A stretch of 64,000 nt of DNA from Hyphomicrobiales bacterium (GCA_021775755.1 JAJFHE010000025.1:124001-188000); one strand, 5' to 3'; counted from the first letter of the stretch, positions 51,915-62,066 are shown. The notes: a model not told the origin generated them from the sequence alone. Made by a program: numbers and translations.

Positions 51915-53165
51915 ATGTTGGCGGCACGCTTAATAGATAGAATTATCGAGTTCGGGCACCTTGTGGTGATAGACGCCCGGGGCGTCAGGCATGATTTCAA
52001 ACGTACCGACAAGCCAAAGGTCGTCGTTAAGCTGCACGACACATCGCTGCACTGGAAAATCGCGCTTTACCCGACAATGGTTGTTGGCGATGCCTATACA
52101 AACGGGTCGCTGACAATAGAGGAAGGCACTCTGCGCGACCTGCTGGTCATCGCCTTGAAAAGCATGGCAGCAGCGGAGCGAAGCCCGTTCAACCGCCGGC
52201 TGAACGCACTCAAGAATTGGTTCTACAGACGCGAAGTCGTCAACAAGATCGGCCGTGCAGAAGTCAACGTCAAACATCATTACGACCTGTCGGCGGAGCT
52301 TTACTCATTGTTCCTCGACCCGGATCGGCAGTATTCCTGCGCCTATTTCCGCACGCCGGACGACGATCTCGCGCTCGCGCAACTGCAAAAAAAGCAACAC
52401 CTTGCCGCCAAACTGGATCTCAAGCCCGGGCAGAAAGTGCTCGATATCGGCTGTGGCTGGGGTGGTCTTGCACTCTATCTGGCCAAGACATTCGGCGTTC
52501 GTGTCACAGGCCTCACACTGTCGCAAGAGCAGTACGACATCGCCGTTCGCAGGTCCCGGGCGGAAGGCCTGACCAAGCTCGTGGAATTCAAGCTTCTGGA
52601 TTACCGTCAGGAACGCGGCGTTTACGACCGTATTGTTTCGGTTGGCATGTTCGAACACGTCGGAGAACCGCATTTCCGGGAATTCTTCAAGCAACTGAGC
52701 AAGCTTCTTCAAGACGATGGCTTCGCGGTCATTCACACTATTGGCAAGCAATGTCTGCCCTCGCCGATCAGTGTTTGGATCCGCCGTTACATTTTCCCCG
52801 GCGCCTACCTGCCGACGCTTTCGCAACTTGCGCCGATTTTTGAAGATGAGGACCTCTGGCTGACAGACTTCGAAAACCTGCGGCTTCACTATGCCGAAAC
52901 GCTCAAGGCATGGGATGTCAACTTCCAGAACAACCGCGAGCGTGTTGCGGAGATTTACGACGAAGAGTTCTGTCGCATGTGGGAGTTCTATCTGCAAAGT
53001 TGCGAAATGGGTTTCCGTCACAGCGGCCTTACTGTGTTCCAACTGCAGCTTGCAAAGCAGATCGACGTCGTGCCGATGACCCGCGAGTACATGTTCGAGA
53101 TGGAGCAGGAGCTGCGCGACGATGTGCGCTCGATTTCCGAGCCGACCAAGATCCCTGCCGAATAA
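51915..53165 (+). CDS. Cyclopropane-fatty-acyl-phospholipid synthase family methyltransferase
   Basis: A 416-residue SAM-dependent enzyme that methylates membrane lipid double bonds. VLDIGCGWGGLALYLAKTFGVRVTGLTLSQEQY is the CFA synthase motif I, and the sequence VKHHYDLSAELYSLFLDPDRQYSCAYF is diagnostic. VGMFEHVGEPHF and GFRHSGLTVFQLQLAKQ fit the C-terminus. The ATG at 51915 is chosen; a GTG 24 bases upstream is possible. The desaturase at 25954 could supply its unsaturated substrate. Confidence 0.92.
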   Translation: MLAARLIDRIIEFGHLVVIDARGVRHDFKRTDKPKVVVKLHDTSLHWKIALYPTMVVGDAYTNGSLTIEEGTLRDLLVIALKSMAAAERSPFNRRLNALKNWFYRREVVNKIGRAEVNVKHHYDLSAELYSLFLDPDRQYSCAYFRTPDDDLALAQLQKKQHLAAKLDLKPGQKVLDIGCGWGGLALYLAKTFGVRVTGLTLSQEQYDIAVRRSRAEGLTKLVEFKLLDYRQERGVYDRIVSVGMFEHVGEPHFREFFKQLSKLLQDDGFAVIHTIGKQCLPSPISVWIRRYIFPGAYLPTLSQLAPIFEDEDLWLTDFENLRLHYAETLKAWDVNFQNNRERVAEIYDEEFCRMWEFYLQSCEMGFRHSGLTVFQLQLAKQIDVVPMTREYMFEMEQELRDDVRSISEPTKIPAE

Positions 53166-53288
53166 CCAGTCAATGCTCCGTTTAACTTTTTGCCCGCCTG
53201 ACGACACATTCTGTGGATATCGGGGATAAGCGCAAATGCCCTCCACGAATCGGTGTCGCGCATTGACGCGATTGGGTATCAAGGAGCA

Positions 53289-54794
53289 ATGGAATCGACC
53301 GCGATCATATCAACCTCACTAGACGGTTCAGATGATCGGGAGGTCGACTACCGGACATCGCCTCATAACATCGAAGCCGAGCAAGCGCTGCTCGGCGCGA
53401 TCCTTGTCAACAATGATGCGTGTGACCGTGTGTCGGGCTTTCTCGAATCGGAACACTTCTACGAGCCATTGCACGCGCGCCTCTATGAGGCGGCATCGTC
53501 GCTGATACGCGCTGGCAAGCTGGCGTCACCGGTGACGCTGAAATCGTTTTTTGAGACTGACGAGTCGCTTCGCGAAATCGGCGGCGCCGCTTATCTGGCG
53601 CGCCTCGCGGCTGCTGCAACAACGATCATCAACGCGGAAGAGTATGGGCGCACGATCTTTGAACTTGCCCAGCGGCGTGACCTGATCAACATCGGCGAAG
53701 ACATCGTAACGTCGGCCTATGACGCGCCGGTCGACATCACACCGCGTGAGATGATCGAGCGAGCCGAGCAGGAACTGTTCTCGATCGCGGAGACCGGAAA
53801 ATTCGGCAAGGGCTTTCTGCCCTTCGGCACGGCGCTGACCCATGCCATTGACATGGCGGCCAAGGCCTATGAGCGCGACGGCGGTTTGTCGGGCATTTCG
53901 TCCGGATTGCGCGACATTGATGAAAAGATGGGCGGTCTGCAGCCCTCCGACCTCATCATTCTTGCCGGCCGTCCGGCCATGGGCAAAACGGCGCTGGCCA
54001 CCAATATCGCCTATTCGGTGGCGCGCAAGTACCGCGCCGAAACCCGGCCCGACGGGGTGGAGGAGGCTGTCGAAGGCGGTGTGGTGGCCTTCTTCTCGCT
54101 GGAAATGTCGGCGGAACAACTCGCCACACGCATCATTTCCGAGCAGGCGGAGATCCCGTCGGAACGTATCCGGCGCGGCCGCATTACCGAGGACGAGTTC
54201 CACAACATTGTGCAGGCCTCGCAGGAGCTGCAGTCTCTGCCGCTCTATATCGACGACACCGGCGGCCTGAGCGTCGGACAGCTTGCGGCGCGGGCACGGC
54301 GGCTCAAGCGCCAGAAGGGCCTCGATCTCATTCTCGTCGACTATTTGCAGCTGCTCACCGGCTCTCACCGGCGGGCCATGGAAGGGCGCGTTCAGGAAGT
54401 GTCGGAAATCTCCACGACACTGAAAGCGCTGGCGAAGGAACTGAACGTGCCGATCCTGGCGCTCTCGCAGCTGTCGCGTCAGGTTGAGCAGCGCGACGAC
54501 AAGCGGCCACAGCTGGCGGATTTGCGCGAATCGGGTTCGATCGAGCAGGACGCCGACGTGGTACTGTTCATTTTCCGCGAGGAATATTACCTGCAGCGCC
54601 GCCAGCCACGCGAAAACACTCCCGAGTTTTTCGAGTGGCAGGAAGAGATGGACCGTGTCACCGGTCTGGCCGAGGTGATCATCGGCAAGCAGCGGCACGG
54701 CCCGACGGGCACAATCAGGCTGCAGTTCGAGGCCACAGTGACCAAATTCCAGAACTACATCTCAGAAGATCATGTGCCTGACCGCTTCGAATAG
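53289..54794 (+). CDS. dnaB: Replicative DNA helicase DnaB
   Basis: A 501-residue hexameric helicase of the replication fork. The N-terminal DnaG-interacting domain starts at YRTSPHNIEAEQALLGAIL. The RecA-like domain has Walker A GRPAMGKTALA, Walker B LILVDYLQLL, and the family block LKALAKELNVPILALSQLSRQVEQRDDKRP followed by DLRESGSIEQDADVV. AAGGAG at 53281 is only 2 bases from ATG 53289; a GTG at 53253 in the same frame is the alternative. Confidence 0.96.
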   Translation: MESTAIISTSLDGSDDREVDYRTSPHNIEAEQALLGAILVNNDACDRVSGFLESEHFYEPLHARLYEAASSLIRAGKLASPVTLKSFFETDESLREIGGAAYLARLAAAATTIINAEEYGRTIFELAQRRDLINIGEDIVTSAYDAPVDITPREMIERAEQELFSIAETGKFGKGFLPFGTALTHAIDMAAKAYERDGGLSGISSGLRDIDEKMGGLQPSDLIILAGRPAMGKTALATNIAYSVARKYRAETRPDGVEEAVEGGVVAFFSLEMSAEQLATRIISEQAEIPSERIRRGRITEDEFHNIVQASQELQSLPLYIDDTGGLSVGQLAARARRLKRQKGLDLILVDYLQLLTGSHRRAMEGRVQEVSEISTTLKALAKELNVPILALSQLSRQVEQRDDKRPQLADLRESGSIEQDADVVLFIFREEYYLQRRQPRENTPEFFEWQEEMDRVTGLAEVIIGKQRHGPTGTIRLQFEATVTKFQNYISEDHVPDRFE

Positions 54795-54803
54795 CCTCAC
54801 GTT

Positions 54804-55952
54804 ATGAATGATTTCACGCGAGGTGGAGCGGAGGCCGCGGACGAGGCCGGTGTCACCGTCCGTGTCGACCTTGCAGCACTTCGACGAAACTACCGGCTTC
54901 TAGCCGATGCGGCGGCGCCGGCACGCTGCGGCGCGGCAGTCAAGGGCGACGCCTATGGCACCGGCATCGCCCGCACCGCGCCGGCGCTTCATGCTGAAGG
55001 GTGCCGAGACTTCTTCGTCGCACTGCCGATGGAAGCACGCGAACTGCGCCGACATCTTCCCGACGGGCGCATCTATGTATTAAACGGCCTGGCACCGGAA
55101 TGCGCGCGCTTCTACACCGAAATCGATGCTGTGCCTGTGCTGGCAAGCCTTGAGGAAATCGAGGAATGGGCCGCGCTTGCCAGAGAACTCGGCCGACGCC
55201 TGCCCGCCGCGCTGCACGTCGAAACGGGCATCAACCGGCTTGCGCTGAGTGCCACCGACGTGGACAGGCTGGCATCCCGTCAGGACCTGCTCGACGCCTT
55301 CGACTGGCATTTCGCAATGAGCCACCTTTCTCATGCCGACCTGCCGGATGACCTGGAGAACGAGCGCCAACCCGACCGCCTTGAAGCCCTGCGCCGCTTG
55401 CTGCCCGCCATGCCGGCGAGCCTGGCAAACTCCGCCGCCACGCTCGGCGACCCCTGCCGGCACTTTGATATCGTGCGCCCGGGCATTGCCCTTTACGGCG
55501 GAAATCCGTTCACCGGCCGCTCCCATCCCATGGAGCCGGTGGTGACGGTGACGGCAAAAGTGTTGCAGGTCCGCGACGTCGCGGCAGGCGCCGGGGTGGG
55601 TTACGGCGCACTATGGCGCGCTCCCCGCCCGGCACGAATCGCGGTTGTTTCCATCGGCTATGCGGATGGCTTTTTCCGCATGCTGAGCACAAGCAACGCA
55701 CACGGCAAGGCAGGCGTCTCGGTCGGGGGTGAATTTGCGCCGCTCGCGGGGCGGGTTTCTATGGACATGATCACGGTAGATGTGACACACATAGCAGCCG
55801 AAAATGTAATGCGCGGCACGAATGTGGAGATCATCGGCAGGCAGATCCTGGTGGATGACTTCGCGGACTGGGCCGGGACGATCAGCTATGAAGTCCTGAG
55901 CCGGCTTGGTTCCCGGGGCAAGCGTGTTTACACCTCGGGGGATGTGGAATAA
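54804..55952 (+). CDS. alr: Alanine racemase
   Basis: A 382-residue PLP enzyme that supplies D-alanine for peptidoglycan. The PLP lysine is K47 in AAVKGDAYGTG. VETGINRLAL, NSAATLGD and VRPGIALYGGNPF are family motifs, and VGYGALWRAPRPARIAVVSIGYADG contains the second catalytic tyrosine. The usual VKANAYGHG is replaced by VKGDAYGTG, within family variation. It overlaps the mlaE start. Confidence 0.95.
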   Translation: MNDFTRGGAEAADEAGVTVRVDLAALRRNYRLLADAAAPARCGAAVKGDAYGTGIARTAPALHAEGCRDFFVALPMEARELRRHLPDGRIYVLNGLAPECARFYTEIDAVPVLASLEEIEEWAALARELGRRLPAALHVETGINRLALSATDVDRLASRQDLLDAFDWHFAMSHLSHADLPDDLENERQPDRLEALRRLLPAMPASLANSAATLGDPCRHFDIVRPGIALYGGNPFTGRSHPMEPVVTVTAKVLQVRDVAAGAGVGYGALWRAPRPARIAVVSIGYADGFFRMLSTSNAHGKAGVSVGGEFAPLAGRVSMDMITVDVTHIAAENVMRGTNVEIIGRQILVDDFADWAGTISYEVLSRLGSRGKRVYTSGDVE

Positions 55953-56742
55953 CGGGGGTCTGTCTCCTTTGAATTTTCTCGCTGTCATTGGTCAGGTGGT
56001 GCTTGCCGCATTTGCAGATGTCGGCAGGCTGTCCCAGTTCCTCTACAACTCGGTGATGCACTGCATTCTGCCGCCGATATACCCGCGGCTCATTTTCGAA
56101 CAGATGGTGCGCATCGGCTACAACTCGCTGCCCGTGGTCGGCCTTACGGCATTCTTCACGGGCGGTGTGCTGGCGCTGCAGATTTTCATCGGCGGCTCGC
56201 GCTTCAACGCCGAGAGCCTGGTGTCATCGATCGTCGCCCTTGGCATTACCCGCGAACTTGGACCGGTGCTCGCCGGACTCATGGTCGCCGGGCGCGTGTC
56301 CGCTGCCATTGCAGCCGAGATCGGCACCATGCGCGTTACCGAACAGATAGATGCACTTGTCACGCTGTCGACCAATCCATTCAAATATCTGGTCGCGCCG
56401 CGACTGATCGCAGCACTCGTTACACTGCCATTGCTCGTGGTTGTCGCCGATACGATCGGCATTATGGGCGGTTACATTGTCGGCACCCGCTCTCTTGGGT
56501 TCAACTCCGGCGTCTATATCAAGAACACAGTCGACTTCATCGAGTTCATCGATATCTTCTCCGGCCTCGCGAAATCAGCAGTCTTCGGCTTCATCATCGC
56601 GCTGATGGGTTGTTACCACGGCTTTTACAGCCGCGGTGGTGCACAAGGTGTTGGCCGCGCGACGACTAACGCGGTGGTGACTGCGTCCATCCTCATTCTT
56701 GCGGCAAACTACGTCATGACGTCGCTTCTGTTCACCGAGTGA
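55942..56742 (+). CDS. mlaE: MlaE-family ABC lipid transporter permease
   Basis: A 266-residue inner-membrane permease of the phospholipid/Mce-type transport family. FFTGGVLALQIFIGGSRFNAESLVSSIVALGITRELGPVLAGLMVAGRVSAAIAAEIGTMRVTEQIDAL is, in pieces, the MlaE signature. It overlaps alr by 11 bases and is followed by mlaF after 7. No mlaD (MCE) gene follows. Confidence 0.93.
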   Translation: MWNNGGLSPLNFLAVIGQVVLAAFADVGRLSQFLYNSVMHCILPPIYPRLIFEQMVRIGYNSLPVVGLTAFFTGGVLALQIFIGGSRFNAESLVSSIVALGITRELGPVLAGLMVAGRVSAAIAAEIGTMRVTEQIDALVTLSTNPFKYLVAPRLIAALVTLPLLVVVADTIGIMGGYIVGTRSLGFNSGVYIKNTVDFIEFIDIFSGLAKSAVFGFIIALMGCYHGFYSRGGAQGVGRATTNAVVTASILILAANYVMTSLLFTE

Positions 56743-56749
56743 GGGCCGC

Positions 56750-57526
56750 TTGAGCACAGACCGTCACATTGTTCTTGAAGACGTTCGCAAGGCGTTTGGC
56801 CCAAAACATGTGCTGAACGGCGTGACAGTCGACGTCGAGCGTGGCAAATCGCTGGTCGTGATCGGTGGCTCGGGCACCGGCAAGTCGGTGATGCTGAAAT
56901 GCATTCTCGGCCTGCTCGATCCAGACTCAGGCTCGATCAAGATCGACGATCGCGAGGTTGTGGGACTGCGCGGATCCGACCGCGACGCCGTGATGGCGAA
57001 AATGGGCATGCTGTTTCAGGGCGCCGCCTTGTTCGACAGTCTGACGGTTTGGGAAAATGTCGCCTTCGGCTTGATCCAGGGCAAGAAAATGAACCGGAAA
57101 GACGCCAAGGAAATCGCCATCCAGAAGCTTGGCCAGGTTGGCCTGGGCGCTGAGGTTGGCGAACTGTCGCCTGCGGAACTCTCCGGCGGCATGCAGAAGC
57201 GTGTCGGACTGGCGCGGGCGATTGCCGCGGACCCGGACATTATCTTCTTCGACGAACCAACCACCGGTCTCGACCCGATCATGGGCGACGTGATCAACGA
57301 TCTTATCGTTCACACGGTGCAGGAACTCGGCGCTACGACCGTGTCGATCACGCACGATATGACCAGTGCCCGCAAGATCGCCGACAAAATCGCAATGATC
57401 TACAAAGGCGAAATGATCTGGCACGGCGATGCCAAGGATGTCGACGAGAGTGGCAGCGATTACGTCGAGCAGTTCATCCACGGCAGTGCCGACGGGCCGA
57501 TCCAGATGGAAGTTTTGAAACCCTAG
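56750..57526 (+). CDS. mlaF: MlaF-family ABC lipid transporter ATPase
   Basis: A 258-residue ATPase partnering MlaE. Walker A is GGSGTGKSVMLK, the signature is LSGGMQKRVGLARA, Walker B is IIFFDEPTTGLDP, and the switch histidine is in SITHD. The start is TTG 56750, close to GAGGG. radA begins 4 bp after its stop, so alr-mlaE-mlaF-radA looks like one transcript. Confidence 0.93.
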   Translation: MSTDRHIVLEDVRKAFGPKHVLNGVTVDVERGKSLVVIGGSGTGKSVMLKCILGLLDPDSGSIKIDDREVVGLRGSDRDAVMAKMGMLFQGAALFDSLTVWENVAFGLIQGKKMNRKDAKEIAIQKLGQVGLGAEVGELSPAELSGGMQKRVGLARAIAADPDIIFFDEPTTGLDPIMGDVINDLIVHTVQELGATTVSITHDMTSARKIADKIAMIYKGEMIWHGDAKDVDESGSDYVEQFIHGSADGPIQMEVLKP

Positions 57527-57529
57527 ACG

Positions 57530-58966
57530 ATGGCCAAACCGGCCCGGAAATTTGTCTGCCAGAGTTGCGGTGCCGATACGCCGCAATGGGCGGGACGGTG
57601 CGATGCGTGTGGCGCGTGGAATTCACTACAGGAAGAAACCGGTACGCTGGCCGGTGTTGGCGGCTCACCTCGAGCCAAACCACCGCGCGGCAAGATCATT
57701 GAGCTGGTCGGCCTCGAAGGCGATGACACCGCGCCGGAGCGCATCGAAAGCGGCGTCGCGGAGTTCGACCGGGTAACCGGTGGCGGTCTGGTTCCCGGCT
57801 CAGTCCTCATCGTTGGCGGTGACCCCGGCATCGGCAAATCGACGCTGCTCCTGCAGATCCTCGCAGCACTGGCCAATCGCGGCAGTGCGGTAATGTACCT
57901 GTCGGGCGAAGAAGCCATTGCCCAGGTCAGGCTTCGCGCACAGCGTCTCGGGCTCGGCAAGTCGGCAATAGCGCTCGGCGTCGAGACCAATCTTGCCGAT
58001 ATCCTCGCTACCCTTGAGAACGCAACGCCGCCGGACGTTGTGGTGGTGGATTCCATGCAAACGGTCTGGTCGCCGGCACTTGACGCGGCACCGGGTACCG
58101 TCACCCAATTGCGCGCCGCCGCTCAAGCCCTGACGAATTTCGCAAAGGCGCGCGGCAGCGCCATCATCCTGGTCGGGCACGTCACCAAGGAAGGCCAGAT
58201 CGCCGGACCGAAGGTAGTCGAGCATATGGTCGACACCGTGCTCTACTTCGAAGGCGAATCAGGCCATCAGTTTCGGCTTCTGCGCGCGGTAAAGAACCGG
58301 TTCGGGCCGACCGACGAAATCGGCGTGTTTGAGATGTCGGACAAGGGATTGCGGGAGGTATCAAACCCCTCGCGCCTGTTCATCGGCAACCGCGACACCT
58401 CGTCGCCGGGTGCTGCGGTGTTTGCCGGGATTGAGGGAACCCGGCCTATTCTTGTGGAAATTCAGGCGCTCGTCGCCCCCTCGCCGCTTGGCACGCCGCG
58501 CCGCGCCGTGGTCGGCTGGGACGCCAACCGGCTCGCCATGGTGCTCGCGGTGCTGGACGCACACGCGGGCCTGCATTTTGCGGGCCACGACATATATCTG
58601 AATGTTGCCGGCGGCCTGAAAGTGCGCGAACCCGCCGCTGACCTTGCAGTCGCGGCGGCACTTGTGTCCTCGCTTCTCAACAGTTCCCTGCCGCTTGATG
58701 CCGTGTTCTTCGGCGAAGTCAGTCTGTCGGGTGCGCTGCGCCCGGTCGGCCAGGCGCCGGCGCGCATCAAGGAAGCTGCAAAACTGGGCTTCGAGCGTGC
58801 CGTGGTGCCCTCCGGATCGATCGAGAAAGCCGTAACGCCCGCGCCGGGTATGGGCGTTGAGCAGCTCGGCAATGTGGACACTCTGCTCGCCTGGATTCGC
58901 GAGAACGGCGACACCCGCGCGGTAACTATTGCCAGCCAAAACACAGACGCCGCACACGCCCAATAA
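57530..58966 (+). CDS. radA: DNA repair protein RadA
   Basis: A 478-residue RecA-like protein that drives branch migration in recombination. An N-terminal C4 zinc finger (CQSCGADTPQWAGRCDACG), Walker A GGDPGIGKSTLLLQ, the KNRFG motif, and a C-terminal Lon-protease-like domain (about 300-455, PLDAVFFGEVSLSGALRPVGQ) are all visible. Length is standard. Confidence 0.96.
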   Translation: MAKPARKFVCQSCGADTPQWAGRCDACGAWNSLQEETGTLAGVGGSPRAKPPRGKIIELVGLEGDDTAPERIESGVAEFDRVTGGGLVPGSVLIVGGDPGIGKSTLLLQILAALANRGSAVMYLSGEEAIAQVRLRAQRLGLGKSAIALGVETNLADILATLENATPPDVVVVDSMQTVWSPALDAAPGTVTQLRAAAQALTNFAKARGSAIILVGHVTKEGQIAGPKVVEHMVDTVLYFEGESGHQFRLLRAVKNRFGPTDEIGVFEMSDKGLREVSNPSRLFIGNRDTSSPGAAVFAGIEGTRPILVEIQALVAPSPLGTPRRAVVGWDANRLAMVLAVLDAHAGLHFAGHDIYLNVAGGLKVREPAADLAVAAALVSSLLNSSLPLDAVFFGEVSLSGALRPVGQAPARIKEAAKLGFERAVVPSGSIEKAVTPAPGMGVEQLGNVDTLLAWIRENGDTRAVTIASQNTDAAHAQ

Positions 58967-59094
58967 TTACCCGCTTTCACATTCATGTTGGTTTGTGGTG
59001 GCCAAGGCCGGAAAGTTGAAGTATGCCCAGTATACGGGAAGGTCAAAACTCGCCTCCAGAACCAAAGCGCGCACAAGATATCGTCTGAACACTC

Positions 59095-59763
59095 ATGACA
59101 TTTACGTTCGTTGATGCACTGCTCATTGGGATCATGCTGATCTCAGGCATACTTGCTTTGATGCGTGGCTTCACGCGTGAGGTTCTCTCCGTTCTGTCGT
59201 GGGGCGGCGCGGCGCTTGCCGCGTATTTTCTGCGCCCGTTCCTGACGGAAACCGCGCGGTCTTACTTTCACGAAGCCGACAAATGGGTTGCCGACATCGT
59301 TCTCGTCGCCGCAATCTTCCTGGTCGCGTTGATCATCATCTCGGTTCTCACAATGCGGATGTCGGACTGGGTTCTGGACAGTTCCATTGGCGTGCTCGAC
59401 CGAACCGTCGGATTTGCGTTCGGTCTGGTGCGCGGGCTTCTGCTTGTAGTGGTGTGCTACCTGTTCTTTATCTGGCTTGTGAACCGCGACGACCATCCCT
59501 CGCAACTGCGCAATGCGGCGACCCTGCCGTTTATTGACGCGACCGCCGAGGTGATCATCTCTTACCTGCCGATCGAGATTGCCGAGGCTCTCAAATCGAA
59601 GACCTATGGCAATGACGCGGGCTCAAGCGGGCCCGACGGAGACGTGCAACCCGGGATCGAACCGGACGCGCCGGCTGACAGCAGCAGCAACGAAGGCTAT
59701 AACGGTAACGAACGCAGTGGTTTGAATCAGCTTCTGCAGAGTACGCAGCAAAGCACCAATTGA
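59095..59763 (+). CDS. cvpA: CvpA-family membrane protein
   Basis: A 222-residue protein with four hydrophobic helices in the first 165 residues and a polar Ser/Asn/Gln-rich tail. ISGILALMRGFTREVLSVLSWGGAALAAYF and LDRTVGFAFGLVRGLLLVVVCYLFF match CvpA. In E. coli CvpA is linked to envelope homeostasis and colicin V production. It lies directly upstream of purF, the common arrangement. Confidence 0.92.
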   Translation: MTFTFVDALLIGIMLISGILALMRGFTREVLSVLSWGGAALAAYFLRPFLTETARSYFHEADKWVADIVLVAAIFLVALIIISVLTMRMSDWVLDSSIGVLDRTVGFAFGLVRGLLLVVVCYLFFIWLVNRDDHPSQLRNAATLPFIDATAEVIISYLPIEIAEALKSKTYGNDAGSSGPDGDVQPGIEPDAPADSSSNEGYNGNERSGLNQLLQSTQQSTN

Positions 59764-59820
59764 CCGCGCTCTGCCGGAGTCAGGTTCGCAGGGCTTTCCT
59801 TGGCTGGATGGAGCCGCCCA

Positions 59821-61296
59821 ATGCCGGACAGTGAAAACGCGCTATCGAGTTCACACAGCTTCGACGACGACCGGCTGCACGAGGAATGCGGCGTATTCGG
59901 TGTGTTCGAGCATGAAGACGCCGCCGCCCTGACGGCGCTCGGGCTGCATGCCCTGCAGCACCGCGGTCAGGAAGCAGCCGGTATCGTGTCGTTCGACGGG
60001 CACCGGTTCAATGCTGAAAAGCGCCTCGGGCTGGTGGGCGACCACTTTTCCAAAAAGAACACCATGGACCGCCTTACCGGGCGCAGCGCCATCGGCCACG
60101 TGCGCTATTCAACCACCGGCGAGACGATCCTGCGCAATGTGCAGCCGCTGTTTGCGGAGCTGTCTGGAGGCGGCTTCGCGGTATGTCACAACGGCAACCT
60201 CACCAATTCGATGACATTGCGCGATCAACTGGTCGGGAACGGTGCGATCTGCCAGACGACATCCGATACAGAGGTCATATTGCATCTCGTGGCGCAGAGC
60301 CGGCGGCCGCGCCTCATTGAAAAGTTCATAGATGCCCTGCGCTCCATCGAAGGCGCATACTCGCTTGTTGCCATGTCGAACAAGAAGCTCATTGGCGCGC
60401 GCGACCCGCTCGGCATCAGGCCGCTCGTGCTCGGCGACCTCGATGGATCGCCGATCCTGGCGTCCGAAACCTGCGCGCTCGACATCATCGGCGCCAAGTT
60501 TGTGCGCGAAATCGAAAACGGCGAGATCGTCGTCATCACACAAGACGGCATCGAGAGTCTGCATCCGTTTCCCAAATGCCCGCCGCGGCCTTGCGTGTTT
60601 GAATACATCTACTTTTCACGCCCGGACAGTATTGTCGGTGGCCGCAGCGTCTATGAGGTGCGCAAGGAAATGGGGCGGCAGCTTGCCCGCGAAGCGACCG
60701 GCGATCTGGACGTTGTGATCCCGGTGCCGGACTCAGGCGTTCCCGCGGCCATTGGTTATGCTCAGGAATCGGGTGTCCCTTATGAGCTCGGCATTATCCG
60801 CAACCACTATGTCGGGCGCACCTTCATCGAACCGACACAGCAAATCCGTGCACTCGGCGTAAAACTGAAACACAGCGCCAACCGCGCGGTGATCGAAGGC
60901 AAGCGAATTGTGCTGATCGACGACAGCATCGTGCGCGGCACCACGTCGGTGAAGATTGTGCAGATGATGTATGACGCCGGCGCGCGGGAAGTGCACATGC
61001 GCATTGCCAGCCCACCCATTTCACATCCCGACTTTTACGGCATCGATACGCCGGACCAGCGCAAACTGCTTGCGGCAAGCCATTCGGTCGAGGAAATGCG
61101 CGAACATATCGGCGTCAAATCCCTGGCGTTCCTGTCGGTCGATGGCCTCTACAGGGCGATGGGCTATGAAGGCCGCGATCCGGTGAACCCGCAATTTACC
61201 GATCATTGCTTCACCGGCGACTATCCGACGCCGCTGACCGACCGCAACGGCAGCAATGCGCCCCGGCAATTGTCGCTTCTGGCTGAGACCGGCTGA
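59821..61296 (+). CDS. purF: Amidophosphoribosyltransferase
   Basis: A 491-residue enzyme for the first step of purine synthesis. The glutaminase nucleophile is C23 (EECGVFGVF), exposed after removal of a 22-residue propeptide, as in the Bacillus-type enzymes. HALQHRGQEAAGI, RYSTTG and the PRPP loop VLIDDSIVRGTTS are present. The ATG at 59821 has GGAG about 7 bases upstream; an in-frame TTG 21 bases earlier is less likely. It is followed by an SDR gene 35 bp later. Confidence 0.96.
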   Translation: MPDSENALSSSHSFDDDRLHEECGVFGVFEHEDAAALTALGLHALQHRGQEAAGIVSFDGHRFNAEKRLGLVGDHFSKKNTMDRLTGRSAIGHVRYSTTGETILRNVQPLFAELSGGGFAVCHNGNLTNSMTLRDQLVGNGAICQTTSDTEVILHLVAQSRRPRLIEKFIDALRSIEGAYSLVAMSNKKLIGARDPLGIRPLVLGDLDGSPILASETCALDIIGAKFVREIENGEIVVITQDGIESLHPFPKCPPRPCVFEYIYFSRPDSIVGGRSVYEVRKEMGRQLAREATGDLDVVIPVPDSGVPAAIGYAQESGVPYELGIIRNHYVGRTFIEPTQQIRALGVKLKHSANRAVIEGKRIVLIDDSIVRGTTSVKIVQMMYDAGAREVHMRIASPPISHPDFYGIDTPDQRKLLAASHSVEEMREHIGVKSLAFLSVDGLYRAMGYEGRDPVNPQFTDHCFTGDYPTPLTDRNGSNAPRQLSLLAETG

Positions 61297-61331
61297 ACCA
61301 TCCAGCACAACAAGAACAAGCAGGAACACCC

Positions 61332-62060
61332 ATGAGCGCACGCCTGGAAGGACGTATTGCCGTTATCACCGGAGCTTCGCGCGGCATCGGACGCGCCGTG
61401 GCGCTCGCCTGCGCCCGCGAGGGAGCGCACGTCATTTTGCTGGCGCGCACGCAAGGTGGCCTTGAAGAAGTGGACGACGACATCAAAGCCGCCGGCGGCA
61501 ATGCGACGCTTGTGCCCGTGGACCTGCAGGACTTCGATGCTATCGACCGCCTCGGCGCCAGCATTTTCGAGCGCTGGGGCAAGCTCGACATCCTTGTCGG
61601 CAATGCAGGCATTCTTGGCAAACTGACACCTTTGGACCACATCGATCCGGAAGTGTGGGACCGGGTCATGGCGATCAATGTCACAGCAAACTGGCGTCTC
61701 ATTCGTTCGCTTGATCCGCTGTTGCAACAATCGGATGCGGGGCGCGCGGTGTTCGTTACATCCGGGGCCGCGGTCAACTGCGGTGCCTATTGGGGTGTCT
61801 ACTCCGTGTCGAAGGCGGCGCTCGATGCGCTGATCAAGACCTATGCGGCGGAAAACGCTTCGAAATCCGTTGCCGCAAATCTGTTCAATCCGGGGCCTGT
61901 GCGCACCGGCATGCGCGCTCAGGCGATGCCCGGTGAAGATCCCGAAACCCTGCCGACGCCGGAAATGGTGGCCGAGACCTTCATCCCGCTGGTGACGCCT
62001 GAATGTTCACAGAACGGCATGGTCTACGATTTCCCGACGCAGAGCTTCGCCAAGCGGTAA
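61332..62060 (+). CDS. SDR-family NAD(P)-dependent oxidoreductase
   Basis: A 242-residue reductase with TGASRGIGRAVALACAREG for the cofactor, GNAG (VGNAGILG), a serine in VTSGAAV and the canonical Y-S-V-S-K (WGVYSVSKAALDAL). It resembles the YciK-like subgroup. A member of this family directly after purF is a common Rhizobiales arrangement. Substrate unknown. Confidence 0.9.
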   Translation: MSARLEGRIAVITGASRGIGRAVALACAREGAHVILLARTQGGLEEVDDDIKAAGGNATLVPVDLQDFDAIDRLGASIFERWGKLDILVGNAGILGKLTPLDHIDPEVWDRVMAINVTANWRLIRSLDPLLQQSDAGRAVFVTSGAAVNCGAYWGVYSVSKAALDALIKTYAAENASKSVAANLFNPGPVRTGMRAQAMPGEDPETLPTPEMVAETFIPLVTPECSQNGMVYDFPTQSFAKR

Positions 62061-62066
62061 TGCGTT

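Noticed and set aside
52305-54698. Two long minus-strand open frames
   Set aside because: They are antisense to the cyclopropane synthase and dnaB, both with complete family motifs.
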